A stretch of 64,000 nucleotides of DNA from Fuscibacter oryzae (GTDB taxonomy: Bacteria; Pseudomonadota; Alphaproteobacteria; Rhodobacterales; Rhodobacteraceae). The translations under genes and the position numbers were made by a program. Location: the NCBI RefSeq assembly GCF_016765795.1, contig NZ_JAESVP010000006.1, positions 124,001 through 188,000 of the forward strand. Reading direction: 5' to 3'. Under the pieces are notes generated by a model. That model worked only from the letters and a program-made list of their open reading frames with translations, was not told the DNA's origin and searched no databases. Below, piece by piece: positions 18,849 to 28,647 of this stretch (position 1 is the first letter of the stretch; the number at the start of each line of letters is the position of its first letter).

Positions 18849-19873
18849 AGCTCGGCAGACTGCGCCCAAAGGTTGATGTCCGGCTCTTCGGCAATGGCGT
18901 CGATCTGGGCCAGTTCGGCTGCGGTAAACTCCAGATTTCCGATGGCGCCGGCGCAATCCACCACCTGTTCGGGCTTGGAAGCCCCGATCAGTGCCGTGGT
19001 GATGCCGCCATTACGCAATACCCAAGCCAGCGCCATCTGCGCCAGCGTCTGGCCCCGCGCCTGCGCCAAAGCATCCAGCGCCCGAACCGAAGCCAGCGCC
19101 CGGTCGGTGATGGTTGCAGGGTCCAGCGATTTGCCCTGCGCCGCGCGGCTGCCTGTCGGAACACCACCAAGGTACTTCTTGGTCAAAATGCCCTGTGCCA
19201 GCGGCGTAAAGGCAATCGACCCGACGCCCAGTTCGGTCAGCGTATCCTTTAGCCCGTCGGTTTCCACCCAGCGATTCAGGATGGAATAGCTGGGCTGATG
19301 GATCAGCAGCGGCGTCCCAAGGTCTTTCAGGATAGCCACCGCTTCGCGTGTGCGCTGGCTGTTATAGCTGGAAATCCCGATATAGAGCGCCCGGCCCGAC
19401 CGCACGATATGATCCAGCGCGCCCATGGTTTCTTCCAGCGGGGTTTCGGGGTCAAACCGGTGGGAATAAAAGATGTCAACGTAATCCAGACCCATGCGCT
19501 TCAGGCTCTGGTCGCAGGATGCGATCACATACTTCCGGCTGCCCCATTCGCCATAAGGCCCGGCCCACATATCATAGCCCGCCTTGGACGAGATGATCAG
19601 CTCATCGCGCAGCCCGGCGAAATCCTCGGCCAGAATGCGGCCAAAGGCGGTTTCGGCGCTCCCGTAGGGCGGGCCGTAGTTATTGGCGAGGTCGAAATGC
19701 GTGATGCCGTGGTCAAAAGCGGTGCGGCAGATCGCCTGTTTGGTGGCATGGGGCGTGTCGTCACCAAAGTTGTGCCACAGGCCAAGGCTGATCGCAGGCA
19801 GCTTCAAACCCGAATTGCCGCAGCGGCGATAGATCATGCGGGAATAGCGGTCTTCTGCGGGGTGATAGGTCAT
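18845..19873 (-). CDS. Aldo/keto reductase, L-glyceraldehyde-3-phosphate reductase (YghZ)-like
   Basis: A 342-residue NADPH-dependent aldo/keto reductase. The catalytic tetrad is seen as D-Y-K-H: FDLANNYGP (Asp, Tyr), ISSKAGYDMW (Lys) and FYSHRFDP (His). HNFGDDTP and YDMWAGPYGEWGSRKY are typical of the YghZ/Gpr group, which detoxifies aldehydes such as methylglyoxal and L-glyceraldehyde 3-phosphate. The ATG at 19873 has AGAGAGGA upstream. It is convergent with the upstream gene, overlapping by four bases. The assignment to subgroup is good; the physiological substrate is inferred. Confidence 0.88.
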   Translation of the reverse strand: MTYHPAEDRYSRMIYRRCGNSGLKLPAISLGLWHNFGDDTPHATKQAICRTAFDHGITHFDLANNYGPPYGSAETAFGRILAEDFAGLRDELIISSKAGYDMWAGPYGEWGSRKYVIASCDQSLKRMGLDYVDIFYSHRFDPETPLEETMGALDHIVRSGRALYIGISSYNSQRTREAVAILKDLGTPLLIHQPSYSILNRWVETDGLKDTLTELGVGSIAFTPLAQGILTKKYLGGVPTGSRAAQGKSLDPATITDRALASVRALDALAQARGQTLAQMALAWVLRNGGITTALIGASKPEQVVDCAGAIGNLEFTAAELAQIDAIAEEPDINLWAQSAEL

Positions 19874-20029
19874 GGCATCCTCTCTGTTCGCGACAAGGCT
19901 ATCGGCAAAATCACGATCAATAAAGACGTCATATTTGTTTCATGCAATTGGCCCATCAGTCCGGGGCTTGCATCAGGGGGCTGCTGGCCCTATTTGCCTG
20001 CGCTTGCTGTCCTTTGACCGGGGGATGCC

Positions 20030-21124
20030 GTGATCCAGACACCGTTTTACCTGATCGACCGCGCAAAGCTGGCGCGGAACATGGAAATCATGGACAAGTT
20101 GCGTCAGGCTTCGGGGGCCAAGGTGCTGCTGGCGCTGAAATGTTTTGCCACCTGGCCGGTGTTTGATCAGATGGCGCAGCATATGGACGGAACCACCTCA
20201 TCTTCGCTTTACGAGCTGCGGCTGGGGCGCGAGAAGTTTGGCAGGGAAACCCACGCCTATTCGGTGGCGTGGTCGGACCATGAGATCGCCGAGGCGGTGT
20301 CTTATGCCGACAAGATCATCTTCAACTCGATTGGCCAGCTGGAGCGGTTCGACAACCAATCCGCCCAGATCGAACGCGGCTTGCGCCTGAACCCGCGCTT
20401 TTCCACCAGCGGCTTTGACTTGGCCGACCCTGCCCGCCCGTTCAGCCGCCTTGGCGAGTGGGACGCGAACAAGATCGAGCGCGTGATGGACCAGATTTCC
20501 GGCTTCATGATTCACTACAACTGCGAAAACGCCGATTTCGGCCTGTTCGACACACAACTGTCCCGGATCGAGGATGAATTCGGTCCCCTGCTGAAGCGCC
20601 TGAAATGGGTCTCGCTGGGCGGCGGCATCCACTTTACGGGGATCGGTTATCCGGTGGATAAACTCGCCGCCCGCCTGCGCGCCTTTCAGGACCGCTTTGG
20701 CGTTCAGGTCTATCTGGAGCCGGGTGAGGCCGCGATTACCAATTGCGCGTCGCTAGAGGTGACGGTGCTGGATGTGCTGAACAATGGCAAGGATCTGGCC
20801 ATAGTCGATGCCTCGGTCGAGGCGCATATGCTGGACCTGCTGATCTACCGGCTGTCGGGCAAGATCGAGACTGACGGCCCGCATCCGTGGATGGTCTGTG
20901 GCAAGTCCTGTCTGGCGGGCGACATCTTTGGCGAGTTCAACTTTGCCCATCCGCTGAAGGTGGGTGACCGACTGTCCATCGCCGATGCCGCCGGTTACAC
21001 GATGGTCAAGAAAAACTGGTTCAACGGCGTCAAGATGCCCTCCATCGTGGTGCGCGAACTTGACGGTTCGCTGACCCTGAAACGCGAATTCGGCTATGCC
21101 GATTATGAGAGCAGCCTCGGCTGA
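20030..21124 (+). CDS. nspC: Carboxynorspermidine/carboxyspermidine decarboxylase
   Basis: A 364-residue fold-III PLP decarboxylase that makes (nor)spermidine from its carboxylated precursor. The PLP lysine lies in LLALKCFATWPVF (about residue 33); SLYELRLGREKFG, VSLGGGIHFT, YLEPGEA and the later CGKSCLAGDIFGEF active-site Cys block are all present. The start is GTG at 20030 after a GGGGGA sequence, giving the expected IQTPFYLIDR beginning. The dehydrogenase that makes its substrate follows 41 bases later, forming the alternative spermidine pathway that does not need decarboxylated SAM. Confidence 0.95.
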   Translation: MIQTPFYLIDRAKLARNMEIMDKLRQASGAKVLLALKCFATWPVFDQMAQHMDGTTSSSLYELRLGREKFGRETHAYSVAWSDHEIAEAVSYADKIIFNSIGQLERFDNQSAQIERGLRLNPRFSTSGFDLADPARPFSRLGEWDANKIERVMDQISGFMIHYNCENADFGLFDTQLSRIEDEFGPLLKRLKWVSLGGGIHFTGIGYPVDKLAARLRAFQDRFGVQVYLEPGEAAITNCASLEVTVLDVLNNGKDLAIVDASVEAHMLDLLIYRLSGKIETDGPHPWMVCGKSCLAGDIFGEFNFAHPLKVGDRLSIADAAGYTMVKKNWFNGVKMPSIVVRELDGSLTLKREFGYADYESSLG

Positions 21125-21165
21125 GACTCTCCCCTTCCCTCTGTCCTTAAAGGAGACGGTTCGAA

Positions 21166-22404
21166 GTGAAACGGAACGTATTGATCATCGGCGCCGGTGG
21201 CGTGGCGCAGGTCGTGGCGCATAAATGCGCGCAGGTGAATGACCGCTTGGGCGATTTGCATATCGCCAGCCGGACCAAGGCCAAAGCCGAGGCGATCATT
21301 GATGGCGTGAACGCCAAAGGTGCCATGAAGGTGCCGAGCGTTTTTCGCGCCCATGCCGTCAACGCCCTGTCCACCGCGGAGGTTGCGGGGCTTATCCGCC
21401 AGACCGGCGCGCAGATTGTGATCAACGTGGGGTCGTCCTTCGTCAACATGACGGTGCTGGAGGCCTGCATTGAAACCGGCGTCGCCTATATGGACACGGC
21501 CATTCACGAAGACCCGGCCAAGATCTGCGAAACCCCACCGTGGTATGGCAATTACGAATGGCAACGCCGCGACCGTTGCAAGGCGGCGGGTGTCACGGCC
21601 ATTCTGGGTATCGGGTTTGATCCGGGCGTGGTGAACGCTTGGGCGCGGGTGGCGGAGGAAGACTATTTCGACCGGATTGACTCGATCGACATCGTCGATA
21701 TCAACGCCGGTTCTCACGGCAAATACTTCGCGACGAACTTCGACCCGGAAATCAACTTCCGTGAATTCACCGGCACGGTTTATTCTTGGCAAAAGGGCGC
21801 GTGGCAGGAAAACACTATGTTCGAGGTCGGCCAGACCTGGACTCTGCCCGTCGTTGGCGACCAAAAGGCCTATCTGACCGGGCATGATGAGGTTCACAGC
21901 CTGTCGGCCCGTTATCCGCAGGCCGATGTGCGGTTCTGGATGGGCTTTGGCGACCATTATATCAACGTCTTCACCGTCTTGAAAAACCTTGGCCTGCTGT
22001 CGGAAAAGCCGGTGAAAACCGCCGAGGGGCAAGAGGTGATTCCGCTGAAACTGGTCAAGGCCGTGCTGCCCGATCCGGCCAGCCTTGCGCCGACCTATAC
22101 CGGCAAGACCTGCATCGGTGATGTGATCAAGGGTGTGAAGGACGGGCACCCGCGAGAGGTGCTGATCTACAATGTCGCCGACCACAAGGAAGCCTATGAA
22201 GAGGTGGGCAGCCAAGGCATCAGCTATACCGCCGGTGTTCCCCCGGTGGCCGCCGCCCTGCTGATTGCCGATGGCACATGGGACGTGGGCATCATGGCGA
22301 ATGTAGAAGAGCTGGACCCCAAGCCCTTTATCAACCTTTTGAACCAGATGGGCCTGCCCACCCGGATCAAGGATGAAAACGGCGACAGGCTCTTGAGTTT
22401 CTGA
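21166..22404 (+). CDS. Carboxynorspermidine/carboxyspermidine dehydrogenase (saccharopine dehydrogenase family)
   Basis: A 412-residue enzyme that condenses a diamine with aspartate semialdehyde and reduces the product with NADPH to carboxy(nor)spermidine. The N-terminal Rossmann motif is VLIIGAGGVAQVVAHKCA, followed by SRTKAKAEAI; the saccharopine-dehydrogenase C-terminal domain follows. The start is GTG at 21166 with a strong AAAGGAGA site eight bases upstream. It is co-transcribed with nspC and ended by a near-perfect terminator at 22409. In Agrobacterium-type alphaproteobacteria this pair makes spermidine; the precise amine here is inferred. Confidence 0.93.
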   Translation: MKRNVLIIGAGGVAQVVAHKCAQVNDRLGDLHIASRTKAKAEAIIDGVNAKGAMKVPSVFRAHAVNALSTAEVAGLIRQTGAQIVINVGSSFVNMTVLEACIETGVAYMDTAIHEDPAKICETPPWYGNYEWQRRDRCKAAGVTAILGIGFDPGVVNAWARVAEEDYFDRIDSIDIVDINAGSHGKYFATNFDPEINFREFTGTVYSWQKGAWQENTMFEVGQTWTLPVVGDQKAYLTGHDEVHSLSARYPQADVRFWMGFGDHYINVFTVLKNLGLLSEKPVKTAEGQEVIPLKLVKAVLPDPASLAPTYTGKTCIGDVIKGVKDGHPREVLIYNVADHKEAYEEVGSQGISYTAGVPPVAAALLIADGTWDVGIMANVEELDPKPFINLLNQMGLPTRIKDENGDRLLSF

Positions 22405-22408
22405 ACGC

Positions 22409-22435
22409 AAAAGGGCGGCCACTGGCCGCCCTTTT
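22409..22435. terminator. Strong bidirectional terminator between polyamine and xylose operons
   Basis: AAAAGGGCGGCC and GGCCGCCCTTTT form a perfect 12-bp stem around ACT. It has an A-run on one side and a T-run on the other, so it serves both the plus-strand dehydrogenase gene and minus-strand xylA. Confidence 0.9.
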
Positions 22436-22452
22436 CGTCACTGAAACGCTGA

Positions 22453-23754
22453 TCAGAGATAGTGGTTCCACAGGTTTTCCAACCGCTCTTGCCGGCCCGA
22501 ACGGGGTTGCGGGTTGATGTTGTTTTCCAACACCGCCTTTTCAATCGCCTCCAAAGGCTGGGCCAGCATGGCCTTGGCCCCTTCCCGCTCCCATCCGGCA
22601 TAACGCGCCTTGCGGGCAGCCTCCAGCGGGCCGTCCTCGAACAGATAGGCGGCAGCGCGCAGGGCGCGGGCGCAGGTGTCCATGCCACCGACATGCGACA
22701 GCACCAGATCGGCCGGGTCCAGCGACTGGCGGCGCAACTTGGCGTCAAAATTGGTGCCGCCGGTGGTAAAGCCGCCCGCGCGCAGCACCTCGTAATAGGC
22801 CAGCGCCATTTCCGGGTGGTTGTTGGGGAACTGGTCGGTATCCCAGCCGGATTGATAGTCATTCCGGTTCATGTCGATCGACCCGAAAATCCCCAAGGCA
22901 TTGGCCAGCGCCAGCTCATGTTCGAACGAATGGCCGGCAAGGATGGCATGGCCCTGTTCGATGTTCAGTTTGACCTCTTTTTCCAGCCCGAAATCCTTGA
23001 GGAAGCTGTAAACCGTGGCCACGTCATAATCATACTGGTGCTTTGACGGTTCCTGTGGCTTCGGCTCGATCAGGATCGACCCTTTGAAGCCGATCTTGTG
23101 GGCGTATTCCACGACCTGTTGCAGGAACCGTCCGGCATGGGCGCGCTCGGCCTTGAGGTCGGTGTTCAGCAGGGTCTCATAGCCCTCACGTCCGCCCCAC
23201 AGCACATAGTTCTGACCACCCAGCTTGTGGGTGGCATCCAGCATCGCCTTTACCGTCGCGGCGGCATAGGCGTAAACCTCTGGGTCGGGGTTGGTTGCAG
23301 CGCCCGACATCCAGCGGCGGTGGGTGAACATGTTGGCCGTGCCCCACAAGAGCTTGGTCTTGTGGCTCGCCTGCTTGTTGCCAAGGTAATCGGTGATCTC
23401 TTCCAGATTGCGCTTCGATTCCGCAAAGGTCGCGCCTTCGGGCCGGGCGTCCAGATCGTGGAACGCATAGAACGGCGCGCCCAGAATATCGAACAGCTCA
23501 AACGCCGCGTCGGCCTTCAGCTTGGCCTGATCCATCCCCGCGCCGAACCACGGGCGCAGGAAGGTCTGGCCGCCAAAAGGATCGCCGCCCTCATAGGCCA
23601 GGCTGTGCCAATAGGCGACGGCAAAGCGCAGATGGTCTTCCATCCGCTTGCCCAGAATTACCTCATCGGGGTCATAGTGACGAAAGGCGAATTCGTTGGT
23701 CGTTTCCGGCCCTTCGTATTTGATCGGGGCAATGCCCTTGAAAAAATCGGTCAT
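22453..23754 (-). CDS. xylA: Xylose isomerase
   Basis: A 433-residue xylose isomerase (long, class II type), interconverting D-xylose and D-xylulose with two divalent metals. [14 protein letters not shown] and the metal-site [17 protein letters not shown] are intact, as are the catalytic-His FHDLD block and [16 protein letters not shown]. Its ATG overlaps the xylB stop (ATGA). It is the last gene of the xylFHGBA operon, and a strong terminator follows. Confidence 0.98.
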   Translation of the reverse strand: MTDFFKGIAPIKYEGPETTNEFAFRHYDPDEVILGKRMEDHLRFAVAYWHSLAYEGGDPFGGQTFLRPWFGAGMDQAKLKADAAFELFDILGAPFYAFHDLDARPEGATFAESKRNLEEITDYLGNKQASHKTKLLWGTANMFTHRRWMSGAATNPDPEVYAYAAATVKAMLDATHKLGGQNYVLWGGREGYETLLNTDLKAERAHAGRFLQQVVEYAHKIGFKGSILIEPKPQEPSKHQYDYDVATVYSFLKDFGLEKEVKLNIEQGHAILAGHSFEHELALANALGIFGSIDMNRNDYQSGWDTDQFPNNHPEMALAYYEVLRAGGFTTGGTNFDAKLRRQSLDPADLVLSHVGGMDTCARALRAAAYLFEDGPLEAARKARYAGWEREGAKAMLAQPLEAIEKAVLENNINPQPRSGRQERLENLWNHYL

Positions 23755-25190
23755 GTCAGTCCTCTGATGGCAGATTGGGCCGCGCGATAGCGGGCATGGG
23801 CCTCGGTAAAGGCGGGTTTCAAGACGGGGTCAGGGTCAATCTGGCGGGCGATTTGCGGCAGGGTTGCAATCTCGGCTCCCGCGCCTGTGGCGGCCATCAG
23901 GGCAAGCCGGGCGGCCCCGAAAGCGCCGCCGAAATCGCCCGCGACAGGCAGCAGAACCGGGCAATCCAGCGCCGTCGCAATCGCCCGCAGCCAGTAATCG
24001 GACCGCGATCCACCGCCCACAGCCAGCAGGCTTTCCAGCCGCGTGCCGGTCGCGGCCAAAGCATCGCGGCAATCGGCGATGGCAAAGGTTACCCCCTCCA
24101 GCACGGCGCGGGTGCCTGCCGCGCGGTCGGTGGCATGTTCCAGCCCAACAAACGCACCGCGCACGGCGGCATCGTTCAGGGGTGTACGTTCGCCGCCCAG
24201 ATAGGGCAGGAACAGCGTCTTTCCGGGTGCTTGCACCGCACCCAATTCGCCTGTCAGGGTTGCCGCATCCTGTCCGACCAGCCGCGCATACCAGTTCAGC
24301 GCATCGGTCGCGGCAAGGATCACGCCCATCTGGTGCCAGGTGTCGGGCAGGGCGTGGCAAAAGGTGTGAACCGCGGTTTCGGGCGCAGGCTGATAGCCGT
24401 CATTGGCGGCAAACAACACGCCAGAGGTGCCAAGCGAAACAAACGCCTCGCCCGCGCGGACTACGCCCACGCCGACGCCCGACGCGGCATTGTCGCCACC
24501 GCCACCGGCAATGACGACGCCTTTGGGCAGGCCCCAGCGATTGGCCAATGTGTCTCTAAGCTGCCCGGAAACCGCACTTCCCTCAACCAGCCGGGGCATC
24601 TGATCGCGCGTCAGCCCGGTCGCCGCCAGCAGATCATCTGACCAGTCACGCGCGCCGGTATTCAGCCAGCTTGTCCCCGCAGCATCCGACATTTCGGCCA
24701 CATGCTCACCCGTCAGCCACAGGCGCAGATAATCTTTGGGCAACAGAACCTTGGCCACCCGGTCCCAGATCGCCGGTTCATGGGCGCGCACCCAATCCAG
24801 CTTTGGTGCGGTAAAGCCGGGGAAAACAATGTTGCCCGAAATGGCGCGGAACCGGGGGTCAGCATCCAGCCGCGCTGCCTCGGCATGGCTGCGGGTGTCG
24901 TTCCACAAAATACAGGGCCGGAGAACATCATCGGCCCTGTCCAGCAGGGTTGCCCCGTGCATATGCCCCGAAAGGCCGATACCGCGAACCTGATCAAGGC
25001 CATGGGCGGCAAGGGCATCCATCACCGCTTCGGCGGCGGCAACCCAATGCGCGGGGGATTGCTCGCTCCACCCCGGATGGGGGCGGCTTACGTCAAGCGG
25101 TGCTGTGGCTTCGGCAAGAACCGTCTGGTTCCCGTCGATCAGGATGCCTTTAAGGCCCGAAGTGCCAAGATCAAGTCCGATGTACATCAA
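23751..25190 (-). CDS. xylB: Xylulokinase
   Basis: A 479-residue FGGY-family kinase that phosphorylates D-xylulose with ATP for entry to the pentose phosphate pathway. The N-terminal phosphate-binding [30 protein letters not shown], the catalytic-Asp [12 protein letters not shown] region and the C-terminal [15 protein letters not shown] are all present. It starts four bases before the end of xylG and ends overlapping xylA, so translation of the three genes is coupled. Confidence 0.97.
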   Translation of the reverse strand: MMYIGLDLGTSGLKGILIDGNQTVLAEATAPLDVSRPHPGWSEQSPAHWVAAAEAVMDALAAHGLDQVRGIGLSGHMHGATLLDRADDVLRPCILWNDTRSHAEAARLDADPRFRAISGNIVFPGFTAPKLDWVRAHEPAIWDRVAKVLLPKDYLRLWLTGEHVAEMSDAAGTSWLNTGARDWSDDLLAATGLTRDQMPRLVEGSAVSGQLRDTLANRWGLPKGVVIAGGGGDNAASGVGVGVVRAGEAFVSLGTSGVLFAANDGYQPAPETAVHTFCHALPDTWHQMGVILAATDALNWYARLVGQDAATLTGELGAVQAPGKTLFLPYLGGERTPLNDAAVRGAFVGLEHATDRAAGTRAVLEGVTFAIADCRDALAATGTRLESLLAVGGGSRSDYWLRAIATALDCPVLLPVAGDFGGAFGAARLALMAATGAGAEIATLPQIARQIDPDPVLKPAFTEAHARYRAAQSAIRGLT

Positions 25191-25948
25191 TATGCCTGTG
25201 GTGGTTTTTTGCCCAGGATGATCATGCCCAGAATATCGTCATCGGTCACGTCCTTGACGTTCACGGTGCCGACGCGCTGGCCGTTTTTCATCACCACGGC
25301 CCGGTCGCACAGCTCCATCACGGCATGAATGTCATGCTCGATCAGGAAGATGCCCAGTCCTTCGCGCTTCAGTTCCTGAATAAGCTCGGCGACCATCTGG
25401 GTTTCGTGCGGGCCAAGGGCGGCGGTCGGTTCATCCATGATCAGGATCTTGGCGTTGAAATAGACCGCGCGGGCGATGGCGACCGACTGGCGCTGACCAC
25501 CCGACAATGCGCTGACCGGCACATTGAACTTGCGGAAGTTCGGGTTCAGCCGACCCATGATCTTGCGGGTTTCAGCCTCCATCCGGCTGTCATCCACCAT
25601 GCCCAGCGGGGTCACCAGCTCTCGGCCCAGAAACAGGTTCGAGGCGGCAGTCAGGTTGTCGGCCAGTGCAAGTGTCTGATAGATCGTTTCAATGTTGTGG
25701 GTCCGGGCATCGCGCGGATTGCGGATGGTGACCTTTTCCCCATTGATCAGAATCTCGCCCGCATCGGCCTGATAGGCGCCCGAAAGGCATTTGATCAGCG
25801 TCGATTTTCCCGCACCGTTGTGGCCCAGCAGGCCCACCACTTCGCCGGGCTGCAAGTCGATCGACACATGATCGACCGCCTTGATCCCGCCGAAAGAGAT
25901 CGAGATGTCGCGCATCTCGACCAGCGGGGTTCCTTTGGTATCTGTCAT
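25187..25948 (-). CDS. xylG: Xylose ABC transporter ATP-binding protein (single-domain)
   Basis: A 253-residue ABC ATPase with Walker [13 protein letters not shown] (about residue 42), signature [12 protein letters not shown], Walker [12 protein letters not shown] and the H-loop His in [10 protein letters not shown]. Enterobacterial XylG has two fused ATPase domains (about 510 residues); here there is one, as commonly seen in alphaproteobacterial sugar importers, so a homodimer is expected. The ATG at 25948 is preceded by a G-rich site. The stop overlaps the xylB start by four bases. Confidence 0.93.
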   Translation of the reverse strand: MTDTKGTPLVEMRDISISFGGIKAVDHVSIDLQPGEVVGLLGHNGAGKSTLIKCLSGAYQADAGEILINGEKVTIRNPRDARTHNIETIYQTLALADNLTAASNLFLGRELVTPLGMVDDSRMEAETRKIMGRLNPNFRKFNVPVSALSGGQRQSVAIARAVYFNAKILIMDEPTAALGPHETQMVAELIQELKREGLGIFLIEHDIHAVMELCDRAVVMKNGQRVGTVNVKDVTDDDILGMIILGKKPPQAY

Positions 25949-25961
25949 GCTATAGCCCCCC

Positions 25962-27284
25962 CTACTTGGCGTTGCGGCGATAAAGGATGTCCAGCCACAC
26001 GGCGAGGACCAGCACACCCCCGACGACCATCTGCTGGATTGCAGCGTCAAAGCCGATCAGAACCATGCCCGATTGCAGCGATTGCATCACCAGCGCGCCA
26101 AGTATGGCACCGTAAATGGTGCCAACACCGCCTGCCAGGGATGTGCCGCCGATAACTGCGGCTGCAATCACATACAGTTCGTCAAAAGTGCCCAGCGCGT
26201 TGGTTGCCGAATTCAGGCGCGCCGAGGCGACCACCGCAGACAGACCTGTCAAAAGCCCCATCAGCGCATACAGTTTTACCGTCATCCAGCGGGTGTTGAT
26301 GCCTGCCAGTTCCGCCGCCTCGGGGTTGCCACCAATCGCAAAGACATAGCGGCCAAAGCGGGTGCGGGTGGACAGGATCGTCATCAGGATCGCCACTGCA
26401 ACCAGCACCAGCACCGGAATTGCGAAGCCATGAGAGATGAACAGCCCCTCTTCCGGCACGGTGATGTTGTTCTTCGCAGCATAGTCTTTCACGATGCCCT
26501 TGGGCCAGGGATAGGCGTTCATCAGCAGGGTCGCGCCGATGATGATGCCGCATCCCAAGGCCGACAGGAACGTATCGGCCCAGACCGGGCGTTGTGCAAA
26601 GCCATGATCCTGGCGCGATTTGCGGCCCGACACGATCATCCACAACACGGCCGCACAGGCCAGCGCGCAGATGATCCAGCTTCCCGTTGCGCCGACCGAT
26701 CCATAGGGCCCGCCGCCGATCAGCACAAAGGTGGAATCGAGCGGTGAAATCGTCTCACCCCGCGCCACCAGAAACGCCGCACCACGCCAGACCAGCAACC
26801 CGCCAAGCGTGACGATAAAGGCGGGAATGCGGGCATAGGCGATCAGATAGCCATGAAAGGCCCCGATGGCCGCCCCCATGAGCAACCCGGTCAAAGCTGC
26901 CGTGATCCAGATGACCGGACTGCCCAGTTCGAACACATGGGGCAACCAGCGTGATTGCATCAGCGCCATGATCATTGCGGTAAAGCCCAGGACAGAGCCG
27001 ACCGACAGGTCAATGTTGCGCGTCACGATCACCAAGACCATGCCCGTGGCCATGATGCCGATGGATGCGGTCTGAACCGACAGGTTCCACAGGTTGCGCG
27101 GCGTCAGGAAGGCACCGTTTCCGTTGATGAGGGCACCGTAAAGGTGAAAGCCGATCCAGATCAGCACCAGCGCGGCAACCATACCCAAAAGGCGGGTGTC
27201 AATTTCGGTTGCGCGCAGAAATCTGGTCACCGGCCCCTGGGTTGCGTCGCTCCCAGCGGGGGTAGGGGAATTTGTGTTGGTCAT
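25962..27284 (-). CDS. xylH: Xylose ABC transporter permease
   Basis: A 440-residue membrane protein with about ten helices, of the ribose/xylose permease family. [15 protein letters not shown] and the cytoplasmic coupling-loop motif [16 protein letters not shown] are typical. Long hydrophilic loops (about 220-300) are as in XylH of other Rhodobacterales. The ATG at 27284 has ACAAGGAC upstream. It lies between xylF (121-base spacer with a hairpin) and xylG (13-base spacer). Confidence 0.94.
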   Translation of the reverse strand: MTNTNSPTPAGSDATQGPVTRFLRATEIDTRLLGMVAALVLIWIGFHLYGALINGNGAFLTPRNLWNLSVQTASIGIMATGMVLVIVTRNIDLSVGSVLGFTAMIMALMQSRWLPHVFELGSPVIWITAALTGLLMGAAIGAFHGYLIAYARIPAFIVTLGGLLVWRGAAFLVARGETISPLDSTFVLIGGGPYGSVGATGSWIICALACAAVLWMIVSGRKSRQDHGFAQRPVWADTFLSALGCGIIIGATLLMNAYPWPKGIVKDYAAKNNITVPEEGLFISHGFAIPVLVLVAVAILMTILSTRTRFGRYVFAIGGNPEAAELAGINTRWMTVKLYALMGLLTGLSAVVASARLNSATNALGTFDELYVIAAAVIGGTSLAGGVGTIYGAILGALVMQSLQSGMVLIGFDAAIQQMVVGGVLVLAVWLDILYRRNAK

Positions 27285-27352
27285 GTCCTTGTCCCACAAG
27301 GCTAAGGGTAAATCGTCCGTCTGGCGGGCGGGGCCTGCGCCGCGGAAGCGAT

Positions 27353-27376
27353 GGGTCGGGCAATTCTGCCCGACCC
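27353..27376. terminator. Intercistronic hairpin between xylF and xylH
   Basis: GGGTCGGGCA and TGCCCGACCC pair perfectly around ATTC, 30 bases past the xylF stop. On the minus strand there is no T-run after it, so it more likely stabilises or partly terminates xylF mRNA, giving more binding protein than permease. Confidence 0.6.
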
Positions 27377-27405
27377 TTGGGCGCCGAGATGTCGGCAGCC
27401 CGGAT

Positions 27406-28431
27406 TTACTTGCAGGCGGCCACGTCGGCCATGGCCCCTTCGCAGGCCTGCTCTTTCGAGATGTGGCCCGCGTCGATCACCAGATTCAGGTTGTCTTTGG
27501 TGATCGGGGTCGGGGTCAGAAGGATCGCGTTCATTTCGACCTTCTTTTCGCCGTCCGCGAACTTGACCGCACCCGGAACCGCATCCAGCGCGGTGCCACC
27601 GGCCAGCGCAACGGCAATCTCGCCCGCAGCCTTGCCCAGTGCGCGGCTGTCTTTCCAGACAGAAACGGTCTGCGTGCCGCGTGCCACGCGGTTCAGCGCG
27701 GAAAGATCGCCGTCCTGCCCGCCGATCGGAACATTCAGGCCCTGCGCGGCAAGTGCGGCAATCGCACCACCGGCCATGCCGTCATTTTCCGCCAGAACCG
27801 CATCCACCGCGTTGTTGTTCGCAGTCAGGATCTGTTCCATGTTGGCTTGGGCATTGTCGGGCTTCCAGCCTTCCGAGAAGGCCTCGCCGACGATCTTGAT
27901 CTTGCCGGCGTCGATCGATGGTTGCAGAACGCCCATCATGCCTTCCAGCAGAAAGCCTGCGTTCGGATCACCGGGGTCGCCCTTGATGATGGCATAATTG
28001 CCTTCGGGTTTGGCCTTGGTAACCTCTTCGGCGATGATCTTGCCAACGCCCTTGTTGTCAAAGGTCAGGTAAAAGGCGCGCTGATCTTCGATCAGGCGGT
28101 CATAGCCGATGACCGGAATGCCTTCGGCGGCGGCCTTGTCCAGCGCCGGAACGATGGCGTCCTTGTCCATGGCCAGAATGATCAGGGCATCAACGCCCTG
28201 CGCGATCAGGCCCTCGACGTCGGTCAGTTGCTTGGCAGCCGAGGCTTGCGCGTCGGCGGAAACATAGGTGGCGCCAGCGGCCTCAAGGGCGGCCTTGATG
28301 GCGGCTTCGTCGGTCTTCCAGCGCTCTTCCTGGAAGTTGGACCAGCTAACGCCGACCGTCAGGCCTTCGGCCAGGGCGGCGCTGGAAAAGCCGGTCACTG
28401 CCATGACGGCAGCAAGAAGGGTATTGCGCAT
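27406..28431 (-). CDS. xylF: Xylose-binding periplasmic protein
   Basis: A 341-residue type 1 periplasmic sugar-binding protein. The signal peptide is MRNTLLAAVMAVTGFSSAALA. The mature part begins EGLTVGVSWSNFQEERWKTDE, typical of XylF, with later motifs VIGYDRLIEDQRAFYLTFDNKGVG and LAENDGMAGGAIAAL. It delivers xylose to XylGH. The ATG at 28431 has GGGAGG upstream. It is the first gene of the operon, divergent from the ROK regulator gene. Confidence 0.96.
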   Translation of the reverse strand: MRNTLLAAVMAVTGFSSAALAEGLTVGVSWSNFQEERWKTDEAAIKAALEAAGATYVSADAQASAAKQLTDVEGLIAQGVDALIILAMDKDAIVPALDKAAAEGIPVIGYDRLIEDQRAFYLTFDNKGVGKIIAEEVTKAKPEGNYAIIKGDPGDPNAGFLLEGMMGVLQPSIDAGKIKIVGEAFSEGWKPDNAQANMEQILTANNNAVDAVLAENDGMAGGAIAALAAQGLNVPIGGQDGDLSALNRVARGTQTVSVWKDSRALGKAAGEIAVALAGGTALDAVPGAVKFADGEKKVEMNAILLTPTPITKDNLNLVIDAGHISKEQACEGAMADVAACK

Positions 28432-28517
28432 TATTATCCTCCCGATTTGGTCGGCCCCTCCACAAGGCCGGTCCGGCGGATTCGCCGTAACAAGGGCAAA
28501 AATGCGCCGAATAATTT

Positions 28518-28540
28518 CAGTTGTCAAAATAAAACTACTG
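28518..28540. promoter_or_regulatory. xylO: Candidate xyl operator overlapping a -35 box
   Basis: CAGTTGT and ACTACTG form an imperfect inverted repeat (6 of 7 pairs) with a nine-base AT-rich centre. On the minus strand an exact TTGACA hexamer (28528-28523) lies inside it, about 95 bases before the xylF start, and could be its -35 box; the -10 element is weak. The site lies midway between xylF and the divergent ROK regulator, the expected place for autoregulated repression. Confidence 0.4.
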
Positions 28541-28647
28541 GCGCAGTCTGGCCCTGACGCAATTTTCGACAAGTATCGCGCTGCAATGCAGAAAATCATG
28601 TCGATGTTGCAGCGAAACGGGGCGACATTACTTTACGCTTGGAACAA

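Noticed and set aside
19942-20166. A 74-codon Cys-rich frame before nspC
   Set aside because: It overlaps nspC in another frame, lacks a ribosome site and resembles no family.
25187-25948. xylG as a truncated gene
   Set aside because: It has all ABC motifs in one domain, a proper start and a coupled stop, and single-domain forms are usual in this group.
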